Assembly: GCA_903892365.1 (NCBI GenBank)
Contig: CAITIF010000892.1
Location: 1 to 6,141 of the forward strand
Direction: 5' to 3'
Length of the DNA stretch: 6,141 nucleotides
Source of the DNA: an uncultured Pirellula sp.
GTDB lineage: Bacteria > Planctomycetota > Planctomycetia > Pirellulales > Pirellulaceae
Positions 1-5,560 of this stretch are shown one piece after another (the first letter of the stretch is position 1; every line of letters starts with the position of its first letter). Made by a program: the position numbers and the translations under genes. The notes below the pieces were generated by a model. The model worked only from the letters and a program-made list of their open reading frames with translations, made no database searches and was not told the DNA's origin.

Positions 1-921
1 AGCCCAAACGGGAACAAGCTCTCGAATGTGACGCGAAATCACCATCCTGCGGACGCTGACCGCAATCGTGGCATCGTCGGCAAATCCAGGCGTTCGTTGG
101 GGGGACACATACAATGCACCTTTGATTGCTACAGGCGCTTCCAGGGCGATCGGAATTACATCCAGGGGCGTTTCGCCATAGTACGAGGCAATCTGCTCTT
201 CGACGGCATCGTTGTCTGGCGTTGGTTCTAGCCATGCCGCTTGGATGAGATTCGACCGGGCGCTCGCGCCATTCAAATGGATTGGAATTGGAAGAAAGTC
301 GGCATACTGCTTAATGCCAGATTCGACCAATTCTGCGTCATCAGCGAAGACGGCGTAATTGGACTTCAGAACCATCGTTACCGATGTTCCAACCGTTTTT
401 CGATTGGACACGGATAGCTCAATATCAGTGCCCGCGCCAGCCTCCCATCGCACCGCTTCTTCCCCTTCGTAACGAAGGCTCTCCACAATGATCTTGTCGG
501 CTAACATAAATCCCGAAAACAACCCGATTCCGAACTGGCCAATCAAGCTGCTCCCGTCGCGTTTGTTCGAATGCATCGAAACGTCAAATACATCTGTCGT
601 GTCTCGCTTCATCAGTCCCGTCAGCCCAGCCCCCAGTGTTCCGAGGTAATCTTCCGCTTCTTGGGCAGAGAGGCCAATTCCATCATCGATAAAAGTCAAT
701 GTACGTGCGTTCGCGTCTTGAATGACATCGATACGACCGAGATACGTTAAATCGCGCGCGCGGCGCCGCATGATCGCATCGTGAGCGTTCTGAAGCAGCT
801 CGCGAATCGGCGTGTTGGGGTGACTGTACAGCGACGTTCCCATGATTTCGATAACGCCAGCGATATCGACTTTAAAGGGAATGCGTTTCGCTTTCGAGGA
901 AAGCGACTCGTCCGATTGCAT
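1..921 (-). CDS. htpG: Divergent Hsp90-family molecular chaperone (HtpG-like), C-terminus cut by the window edge
   Basis: Cytosolic ATP-dependent dimeric chaperone of the GHKL ATPase fold. The frame is open for 307 codons from ATG 921-919 to the window edge, so only the N-terminal ATPase domain and part of the middle domain are present. Seen motifs: IRELLQNAHDA (about residues 39-49, with E41 and N45 matching the catalytic Glu and Mg-binding Asn of Hsp90), FIDDGIGLS (77-85, D79 being the adenine-contact Asp), a glycine-rich lid LGTLGAGLTG (93-102), IGQFGIGLFS (127-136) and GTSVTMVLK (178-186). VRRMVISRHIRELVP (290-304) matches the middle-domain VRRVFI..ELIP segment. Compared with E. coli HtpG the stretch between the N domain and this segment is clearly shorter and lacks the usual WxxxP.E.. 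insert, so this is a compact, divergent Hsp90. The ATG shares one base with the stop of the DUF151 gene upstream (TAATG, 919-923), and no strong Shine-Dalgarno precedes it. That points to translational coupling. Confidence 0.9.
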   Translation of the reverse strand, partial: MQSDESLSSKAKRIPFKVDIAGVIEIMGTSLYSHPNTPIRELLQNAHDAIMRRRARDLTYLGRIDVIQDANARTLTFIDDGIGLSAQEAEDYLGTLGAGLTGLMKRDTTDVFDVSMHSNKRDGSSLIGQFGIGLFSGFMLADKIIVESLRYEGEEAVRWEAGAGTDIELSVSNRKTVGTSVTMVLKSNYAVFADDAELVESGIKQYADFLPIPIHLNGASARSNLIQAAWLEPTPDNDAVEEQIASYYGETPLDVIPIALEAPVAIKGALYVSPQRTPGFADDATIAVSVRRMVISRHIRELVPVWA

Positions 922-923
922 TA
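919..923 (-). promoter_or_regulatory. TAATG stop/start overlap coupling DUF151 gene to Hsp90 gene
   Basis: The TAA of the DUF151 gene and the ATG of the Hsp90 gene share one A. No good Shine-Dalgarno lies just upstream. This is the classic arrangement for termination-reinitiation, which would tie Hsp90 synthesis to translation of the nuclease-domain gene. Coupling is inferred; the overlap is seen directly. Confidence 0.75.
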
Positions 924-1337
924 TGATTTACCCGTAACCTTAGCGAGCACTTCTTCGTCAACAAAAATCGGAAGCGCTGGCTGGAACGTAACAGCTACTG
1001 CAATAGCGTCCGAAGGGCGAGAATCAATCTTGATGGTCTCCTCCCCGCGTTTCAGTACAAGATGAGCAAAATAGGTTTGGTCAACGAGCTCTGCAATCAC
1101 CACGCACTCCACCTCGGCACCCATGGCCTCCGCGATGTTGACAATTAAATCATGAGTCAACGGCCGCGATGGAGCTGAATTTGCTTTGACCCGACGTTCG
1201 ATGCTGGAGGCCTCAAACAAGCCGATCAAAATAGGAAATTGCCGATCACCATCGATTTCCTTGAGATAGATAACCTGATTGTCACTGATGTCGCTGATGA
1301 TGATTCGCGACAATTGCATCGGGACCTGATTGGACAT
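921..1337 (-). CDS. DUF151 / bifunctional nuclease (BFN) domain protein
   Basis: A 138-aa protein that is essentially a single DUF151 (BFN) domain. Diagnostic features: FPILIGLFEASSIE (about residues 34-47, the family's LPIxIGxxEAxxI motif), RPLTHDLIVNIAEAMGAEVE (58-77, the family's RPxTHDLxxxxxxxxGaxv motif) and KIDSRPSDAIAVAV (103-116, the conserved DaRPSDAIALA motif), ending in PIFVDEEVL. Family knowledge: DUF151 proteins are small bacterial and plant proteins. A plant member was reported to have DNase and RNase activity, but the bacterial role is poorly defined. ATG 1337-1335 is the only reasonable start: the frame upstream holds no ATG, GTG or TTG before a stop. No clear Shine-Dalgarno is visible. 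The TAA stop overlaps the Hsp90 start by one base, so the two proteins are probably made together. Confidence 0.93.
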   Translation of the reverse strand: MSNQVPMQLSRIIISDISDNQVIYLKEIDGDRQFPILIGLFEASSIERRVKANSAPSRPLTHDLIVNIAEAMGAEVECVVIAELVDQTYFAHLVLKRGEETIKIDSRPSDAIAVAVTFQPALPIFVDEEVLAKVTGKS

Positions 1338-1379
1338 AGTATCGGTTACGGCAAAGATGAAATCGGAAAAGACGAAGCT

Positions 1380-1404
1380 CTGGCCAATGGTAATGTTGGA
1401 CCAG
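1380..1404 (-). other. Imperfect hairpin between the phosphorylase and DUF151 genes (5' UTR structure or weak terminator)
   Basis: On the minus strand CTGG-T-CCAA pairs with TTGG-CCAG: 8 bp with one bulged T and an 8-nt loop. A short T-rich stretch (TCTTTT) follows about 8 nt beyond the stem. If the TATAAT just upstream is a real -10 box, transcription would start at or within the first arm, making this a 5' leader structure of the DUF151-Hsp90 mRNA. Otherwise it could act as a weak intrinsic terminator or attenuator for the upstream operon. The T-tract is too short and distant for a strong terminator call. Confidence 0.35.
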
Positions 1405-1405
1405 G

Positions 1406-1411
1406 ATTATA
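1406..1411 (-). promoter_or_regulatory. Candidate -10 box (TATAAT) for the DUF151-Hsp90 pair
   Basis: A perfect TATAAT on the minus strand, about 68 bp upstream of the DUF151 start and within the 104-bp intergenic gap. A TTGACT hexamer lies upstream (1421-1426), but the 9-bp spacing is far too short for a standard sigma-70 pair, and nothing good sits at 16-18 bp. It may be a -10 box with a weak -35, or chance. Confidence 0.35.
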
Positions 1412-1441
1412 CACGAACCAAGTCAAGTGCACTCGAAACGG

Positions 1442-2272
1442 CTAGTTCATGTGGCTAAGAATTTTCTCAATCAAAGGAATCAATTGGCTTTGTGCCCTTC
1501 GCGACCAGTCCAAGACTTCCGTATGCTCTGTGACCGACGGTGCATCCGGCTTGGCAACATTGGTCACAATGGAAAACGCCAAAACGGGTATCCCCAATTG
1601 ATTTGCCACCAGCACTTCAGGAACGGTGCTCATTCCGACCATATCCGCCCCTAATTTCGCAAACATCCGATACTCGGCCCTGGTTTCATAGTTCGGACCA
1701 AGCGTTGCAAGATAAGTGCCCCTGGCGAGTACAAAACCTAACTTCATCGCCAAACGTTCTGCCAGCTCAAGCAGGCTGATGTCGTACGGAATTCGAAGGC
1801 GATTCGGGAGCCCATGTCTGGCCGGCCCTGACATCGCTTCGGCATCTAAAATTCCCGTTCGATGCATCCAGTCGATATGATTATCGATGGCGACTACTTG
1901 CCCGCTGTGGAAACGAGGGTTGATTCCGCCCGACGCATTGGAAACAATCAAAGCATTGATGCCCAACGCATGCATGCATCGCAAAGGAAAGGTCGACTCC
2001 TGGCCTGACCAACCTTCATACAAATGTGCTCGGCCTTGCATAGCAACCACATGCGCAGACCCAAGATTCCCAATCACCAAGTTTCCCGCATGCCCCGATA
2101 CGTTGGACAAAGGAAACCCAGGAATGTCGGCATAAGGAATTACGCAAGCATTTTCAATCATGTCCGCTAGCCCACCAAGGCCGCTGCCAAGAATCAAACC
2201 GACCTTGGGATAAGCATTGGGACAGCGTTGCCGAATGACTTCGACCGAGTTTTCAAGGTTGGTCGCCGTCAC
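1442..2272 (-). CDS. Purine nucleoside phosphorylase, trimeric (PNP/MTAP family) type
   Basis: Cytosolic salvage enzyme that splits 6-oxopurine (deoxy)nucleosides (inosine, guanosine) with phosphate into free base and (deoxy)ribose-1-phosphate. The 276-aa length is normal for the trimeric class. Seen motifs: LILGSGLGGL (27-36; S30 is the phosphate serine), SGHAGNLVIG (59-68; H61), GRAHLYEG (80-87; R81 and H83), SNASGG (111-116), GPNYETRAEYR (192-202; E196 is the base-binding Glu), GADMVGMSTVPE (208-219) and SIVTNVA (234-240). N238 sits where human PNP has Asn243, whereas methylthioadenosine phosphorylase has Asp, so 6-oxopurine specificity is expected. H250 matches the ribose-side His257. The start is GTG (2272-2270), overlapping the TAG of the dehydrogenase by one base. 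The next in-frame Met is at about residue 38, beyond the phosphate loop, so it cannot be the start. No strong Shine-Dalgarno is seen, so coupling to the upstream gene is likely. Often labelled punA. Confidence 0.95.
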   Translation of the reverse strand: MTATNLENSVEVIRQRCPNAYPKVGLILGSGLGGLADMIENACVIPYADIPGFPLSNVSGHAGNLVIGNLGSAHVVAMQGRAHLYEGWSGQESTFPLRCMHALGINALIVSNASGGINPRFHSGQVVAIDNHIDWMHRTGILDAEAMSGPARHGLPNRLRIPYDISLLELAERLAMKLGFVLARGTYLATLGPNYETRAEYRMFAKLGADMVGMSTVPEVLVANQLGIPVLAFSIVTNVAKPDAPSVTEHTEVLDWSRRAQSQLIPLIEKILSHMN

Positions 2273-2274
2273 TA
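2270..2274 (-). promoter_or_regulatory. TAGTG stop/start overlap coupling the dehydrogenase to the phosphorylase
   Basis: The TAG of the aldehyde-dehydrogenase-like gene and the GTG start of the phosphorylase gene share one G. The preceding 20 bases carry no purine-rich Shine-Dalgarno, so reinitiation after the upstream gene is the probable way this GTG is used. The overlap is seen; the coupling is inferred. Confidence 0.7.
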
Positions 2275-3711
2275 AACAGGCTGCGCAATCTTCATAGGTA
2301 CAATCTGATAAGCACGCGACCGGAACAGAAAGTCAATCAAGTTTCCTTCGTGCGGTTGCAACCAATTCAGTCGGCTCGTTGGCATAGGACCGATGTTAAG
2401 TCGATCGATGTGCGTCGCTGCCGTAAGCTCATCAATCCACTGCTCATCTGCCGTTAAGGCAGTGCCCACCAAGGTTGGACCAATGGACTTGATCATCTCC
2501 TTTTGCGGGCACTTGACCACCGACACAAACGGAAACATGTACTCTTTCATGGCGACCGCCCGTTGAGGCGAATCGGCAGTCACCACCATGGGCTTCAAGT
2601 ACGCACAACGCTCTTGCTCTATCAACCTTTCACCGAACGAAGCGGTCATGTCGACGACTCCTTGTTCCGCAAGATCCTGCTGGACCATCCCCCAAGTCCC
2701 CTTGGCCATTTGCGGATTCGTGAATGCCGCCAATGCGGCCTTGGGATCGTTAGGTGGAAGAATATCGATTCCTCCCATGCGACTTGCCAGCGCTTCACCA
2801 ATTTCTTTAGTGTGCCGCGAAGCCCATATCCCAGAACAGTTGATGCAGCTTCGACCAGAATTGCTCAAGACACTTTCCACCATCAGGTCCAAATAGTCTT
2901 CCCATTGATCCACCACATCGTCCCCGATAAGGATCTTGGAAAACCCAGGGCCGTGCGCCTGCACCCGTGGGTTTCCAGAATACTGCTCCACTGTGTGAGC
3001 ACTACCAAAAATCATGCTGCGAGAGCACTTGCTCATGATCATGCCCCCAACGTCGTGCCCACCTGGGTAGAGACAGAATGCCTCTGCAGGAATTCCTGCT
3101 TCTATGTAGGCGCTAATCATTCGATAAGGGGTCCAAGGCTCTTGCGATCCTGGCTTCAAAACCAAGCCAACCTGAAGCGGAACAGCGGGTAGCCAAAGCG
3201 TGTGGACCCCTGGCGAATTGTTGGGCAAGACTGCACCCAAGACGGGTGTCTGGCACTGGTAACTGACCGTGACGTTGCGACCTTCCTCGCCGTATCCTCG
3301 AGCAAAGATCTCGAGATCCAAGCCTCGCGTCAAAGCATCTAAAATTTTGTCGATGTTGCTGAGAACGAAACAATTCTTCTGCATATTGTTGCGACACATA
3401 TGCTCGGGCAACCCCGTGCTTGCCGACTGCTGATGGATGAAGTCAGCAACCGTCTGCTGACTGTCGCCAACAGGCAACGTCTCATGCTCAAACATGTGAG
3501 CCGCCTTCTTGCACCTTGCAACCAGTTCTTGCGTCGGAATCTCACGCAGGACCTTACGGGCGTTGTCCGCCTTTCGCATGTCCATCTGAACCATGCCCCC
3601 GTTGACTTGGCCAATCTTCGCTATGGATTCCCCAGTGTCAAAATGAAAGACATCTTGAAATTCAAGCGACTTGTATTGTTTTCCCCAGCGTAACGGGTTG
3701 AGCGTGATCAC
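2272..3711 (-). CDS. Aldehyde-dehydrogenase-superfamily protein, probable acyl (carboxylate) reductase partner of the upstream ligase
   Basis: A 479-aa NAD(P)-dependent ALDH fold with no signal peptide. Seen: VLGAVLPNNSPGVHTLWLP (158-174 region; N165 is in the place of the oxyanion Asn of the PWN motif), VLKPGSQEPWTP (184-195; K186 is the cofactor Lys), FGSAHTVEQYSG (235-246, the Rossmann-side FxGS equivalent), SGRSCINCSG (285-294; C289 is the expected catalytic Cys in the GQxC position) and KEYMFPFVSVV (389-399; E390 equals the cofactor-ribose Glu of the E-x-F-G-P motif). The usual ELGGK motif with the general-base Glu is replaced by GPGFSK (254-259). Loss of that Glu is typical of enzymes that reduce activated acyl groups instead of oxidising aldehydes to acids. 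Together with the adenylate-forming ligase 50 bp upstream this suggests acyl-adenylate or acyl-thioester reduction to an aldehyde, as proposed for LuxE/LuxC-type and EhpF/EhpG-type pairs. The start is GTG 3711-3709 with GGAG 10 nt upstream. The substrate is unknown. Confidence 0.88.
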   Translation of the reverse strand: MITLNPLRWGKQYKSLEFQDVFHFDTGESIAKIGQVNGGMVQMDMRKADNARKVLREIPTQELVARCKKAAHMFEHETLPVGDSQQTVADFIHQQSASTGLPEHMCRNNMQKNCFVLSNIDKILDALTRGLDLEIFARGYGEEGRNVTVSYQCQTPVLGAVLPNNSPGVHTLWLPAVPLQVGLVLKPGSQEPWTPYRMISAYIEAGIPAEAFCLYPGGHDVGGMIMSKCSRSMIFGSAHTVEQYSGNPRVQAHGPGFSKILIGDDVVDQWEDYLDLMVESVLSNSGRSCINCSGIWASRHTKEIGEALASRMGGIDILPPNDPKAALAAFTNPQMAKGTWGMVQQDLAEQGVVDMTASFGERLIEQERCAYLKPMVVTADSPQRAVAMKEYMFPFVSVVKCPQKEMIKSIGPTLVGTALTADEQWIDELTAATHIDRLNIGPMPTSRLNWLQPHEGNLIDFLFRSRAYQIVPMKIAQPV

Positions 3712-3721
3712 GATAAATGAA

Positions 3722-3725
3722 CTCC
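3722..3725 (-). promoter_or_regulatory. Ribosome binding site (GGAG) for the GTG-started dehydrogenase gene
   Basis: GGAG on the minus strand lies 10 nt before GTG 3711. No ATG occurs at suitable spacing, so this site supports the GTG as the true start. The spacing is slightly long but acceptable. Confidence 0.55.
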
Positions 3726-3761
3726 GAAATGAAATGAATCGTCAATGAAAAGCAAGCAGAA

Positions 3762-4892
3762 CTAGTAAACGCCCACCGTCGTGCTCGAGGCAAAACCGCG
3801 ATAGGGTCGAACTCCACTAACCCCGTCCCAAGGATACTTGTGGAAGGGAAGCTCTCGCTCTCCTTCATCGCGTTCCATAAATCCCGGAACGAAAAACTCC
3901 TTCGTCATCGTATACAACTTAACACGACCCGTTTCGCCGTGACCTACGATCTTGGTGTGATCATCGAAGTCGACCACTTCGACAACCGCTCTTGGCTGAG
4001 GTGCATAGTAGGCGATGGTGTATCCATCGTCGATCGTTACAGGCCGGGAACAAGCAAGCCCCATCAGGGTGTTTCCGTACGTCGGCGTCATGTATACGCC
4101 ACTCTCCTCAACCGGGCCACCCAAAAGCTCTTCAACGCAGAACCTAGTCCATTGCGGTGTGAATTCAGTTCCACCGGAGAAAATCCCCGTGATGCCGATC
4201 TCTTGAATGCTAGTTCCCTTCTCAGCCAGTCCAGCAGCAAGCGATTCAAGCAGCTTGGGAGTCGTGAACATGCACTTGATGTTGTGATTCGCAGTCAAGA
4301 TCGTGATCGCTTGGTCGATGCAGTGCTTCTTGTACTCTTCCAAGTGCTCCATCCAGCCTTTTTTGATCAGCTTGATTACCCAGCGTGGGTCCAAATCAAT
4401 GCAGAAGCAGATCCCGCCTCGATATTGGCACAAATGTTCGATTGCCAACCGCAAGCGACGAGGCCCCGAAGGTCCAAGCATCAGCCAGTTCGACCCCTTA
4501 GGAAAATACTCGTCCGGTAACGTGTGGCTAAAGTTCTCGTAATCGATCCTGAAGTCATCAATCACCATCCGACTTTTGGGGATGCCTGTCGTTCCCCCTG
4601 TTTCAAAAACGTAGGTCGGCTTGTTACGCAATCCATTGGGAATCCAACGCTCGATCGGGCCACCCCGGAGACACTCGTCTTCAAACTCAGGAAATTTCTT
4701 GAGGTCATCAAACGAATTCACTTCCTTGAGGGGGTCAAACTTCAGCTCCGCTTTTTTCTCGAGCCAAAACGGGCAACCTGTTGATTCGTGAAAGTGCCAC
4801 TGAACCGATTCGTAAGTGTGCTGGTCCAATTCTTTTTTGGCGTCCGCAATTTGAGTGTCTGTTGCGAGCCAAGCTGGGGTGGTAGCTGTCAT
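3762..4892 (-). CDS. Adenylate-forming ligase of the EhpF/LuxE/PaaK-like type, lacking the C-terminal ANL subdomain
   Basis: A 376-aa soluble protein of the ANL (acyl-CoA synthetase-like) superfamily. It would activate a carboxylic acid with ATP to an acyl-adenylate. Seen: TGGTTGIPK (98-106), the ATP phosphate-binding P-loop; LMLGPSGPRRL (137-147); FSGGTEF (238-244), the motif near the adenine site; TYGNT (271-275) in the place of the YGxTE motif; and GHGETGRV (317-324) followed by FMERDEGE (338-345), which resembles the aspartate-containing segment of EhpF-like proteins. The protein ends just after this, so the mobile C-terminal domain that performs thioesterification in full-length ligases is absent. 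Its length matches LuxE and EhpF (both near 370-380 aa). EhpF is known from phenazine (griseoluteate) biosynthesis, and such homologues are often labelled phenazine antibiotic biosynthesis protein; nothing else here indicates phenazines. First gene of the apparent operon, 50 bp before the dehydrogenase. Start ATG 4892-4890; its Shine-Dalgarno (GAAAG) is weak. The substrate is unknown. Confidence 0.85.
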   Translation of the reverse strand: MTATTPAWLATDTQIADAKKELDQHTYESVQWHFHESTGCPFWLEKKAELKFDPLKEVNSFDDLKKFPEFEDECLRGGPIERWIPNGLRNKPTYVFETGGTTGIPKSRMVIDDFRIDYENFSHTLPDEYFPKGSNWLMLGPSGPRRLRLAIEHLCQYRGGICFCIDLDPRWVIKLIKKGWMEHLEEYKKHCIDQAITILTANHNIKCMFTTPKLLESLAAGLAEKGTSIQEIGITGIFSGGTEFTPQWTRFCVEELLGGPVEESGVYMTPTYGNTLMGLACSRPVTIDDGYTIAYYAPQPRAVVEVVDFDDHTKIVGHGETGRVKLYTMTKEFFVPGFMERDEGERELPFHKYPWDGVSGVRPYRGFASSTTVGVY

Positions 4893-4979
4893 GAAGCTTT
4901 CTGCCGCGTTCGAGTAATATCAGCGAGGGTAATTATGTGAAATCCGCCATGATCTTGGGATGACTGGAATTCGCCCCCC

Positions 4980-5006
4980 ATTGTAACCGAATTTCAAGAC
5001 CTGCAA
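4980..5006 (-). promoter_or_regulatory. Weak candidate promoter for the ligase-dehydrogenase-phosphorylase operon
   Basis: On the minus strand TTGCAG (5001-5006) and TACAAT (4980-4985) are separated by 15 bp, about 90 bp upstream of the ligase start. The -10 matches 5 of 6 consensus bases, but the -35 is poor and the spacing is short. It is the best pair seen in the region, and planctomycete promoters are not well defined, so confidence is low. Confidence 0.25.
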
Positions 5007-5044
5007 GCGACAGCTGCATATGATGTTGCTGAGAGACAAAGGTT

Positions 5045-5058
5045 TGCAAGATCTTGCA
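5045..5058. repeat. Perfect 14-bp palindrome TGCAAGATCTTGCA, candidate operator
   Basis: The sequence equals its own reverse complement over all 14 bases. It lies about 150 bp upstream of the ligase start and about 40 bp upstream of the weak promoter-like pair. The half-site TGCAAG recurs at 5002-5007 and 5479-5484. A dimeric transcription factor site is possible, but no regulator gene is in the window. Chance cannot be excluded. Confidence 0.4.
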
Positions 5059-5360
5059 TCCTAAAGTAGCTGCTCATGCAACTGAAGCTCCGTGTATCGA
5101 TCGGTCTTTATGGGGTCGGTTCCTAAGAAGGTTTGTGAGACTTTAACGACAGCAACTTTTGCAACGTTCGGTCGAACAATAATTTTCGTGTTTTTCTTGC
5201 TGAATCAGTATAAGCCGCTGGGGCAAACGCCTACGAAACGCCATCGATCGGCTCGTGCTCCTAATGCATTTTGTGTTCGACGCACGCGATCCGAGCGGAA
5301 GTTATGACTTCTCATTTCTTGGGAAAAATTCGGTACGCATCACGACTCAGACCGTCATTA

Positions 5361-5396
5361 AAAGGCGTTGTGGCTTAGTTGCCTTTCGAAATTTTT
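5361..5396 (+). terminator. Weak terminator-like hairpin
   Basis: AAAGGC (5361-5366) pairs with GCCTTT (5381-5386) across a 14-nt loop, followed after four bases by ATTTTT (5391-5396). The six-bp stem has only three G-C pairs and the loop is long, so this is marginal. No clear plus-strand gene ends before it. Confidence 0.2.
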
Positions 5397-5547
5397 GTCG
5401 CCCATTCGATTGCCAAACCTTGGGAGGCGAATCGGGAGCTGCCCAACTCGTTTATCAGTCCGCCAGACTAACCACGTTTGCAAGGTGGATACGGAAGCGA
5501 TTGTGAATCCCAATCGCCGAAATCCAGACGGTTTTACCAAAATGCAC

Positions 5548-5552
5548 GGAGG
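5548..5552 (+). promoter_or_regulatory. Strong Shine-Dalgarno (GGAGG) of the decayed barrel gene
   Basis: GGAGG lies 8 nt before ATG 5561, the best ribosome binding site in the window. It fixes the original start codon of the pseudogene and shows that its translation start is still intact. Confidence 0.75.
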
Positions 5553-5560
5553 CGTTTTTC

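Larger units (their letters stand above)
4893..5560. other. Intergenic stretch of about 670 bp without a convincing gene
   Basis: This separates the minus-strand operon from the plus-strand pseudogene. Short open frames occur (for example GTG 5092 to 5307 and 5255 to 5506, plus strand), but they lack Shine-Dalgarno sequences, have no recognisable motifs and are rich in Arg, Cys, Phe and Ser, as chance frames are. The segment must hold the promoter of the ligase operon (left part). It also contains the palindrome at 5045-5058, a weak promoter-like pair and a terminator-like hairpin, each listed separately. The right part could be the promoter region of the decayed barrel gene, but no good -35/-10 pair was found there. 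Confidence 0.6.

Noticed and set aside
1421..1426. TTGACT as a -35 box for the TATAAT at 1406-1411
   Set aside because: The spacer is only 9 bp, incompatible with a standard sigma-70 promoter, so the two hexamers were not paired.
2503..3192. Long plus-strand open frame (229 codons) opposite the dehydrogenase gene
   Set aside because: It lies entirely antisense to a well-supported ALDH-family gene and its translation is rich in His, Arg, Ser and Cys with no motif; it is a shadow of the real frame.
3840..4520. Plus-strand open frame of 226 codons opposite the ligase gene
   Set aside because: Antisense shadow of the ligase. No domain, no Shine-Dalgarno, and an Arg/Ser-rich composition.
3762..4892. 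Ligase as evidence of a phenazine biosynthesis cluster
   Set aside because: EhpF-like similarity alone is not enough; no phzA-G-type core genes are in the window and the neighbours are housekeeping-like.
5096..5251. ATCGATCGG occurring at 5096-5104 and 5243-5251 as a repeat or attachment site
   Set aside because: A nine-base repeat built on the common CGATCG palindrome is easily chance, and no integrase or other mobile gene is nearby.
5092..5307. Possible small plus-strand gene (71 codons, GTG start) with a hydrophobic stretch TIIFVFFLL
   Set aside because: No Shine-Dalgarno and a non-ATG start; the tail is Arg-rich and no family is recognised. The hydrophobic run is short and the AT-rich bases explain it. 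Not enough to call a gene.
5255..5506. Possible plus-strand gene of 83 codons
   Set aside because: Overlaps the preceding weak frame, lacks a Shine-Dalgarno and shows no recognisable motif; the composition fits a chance frame.
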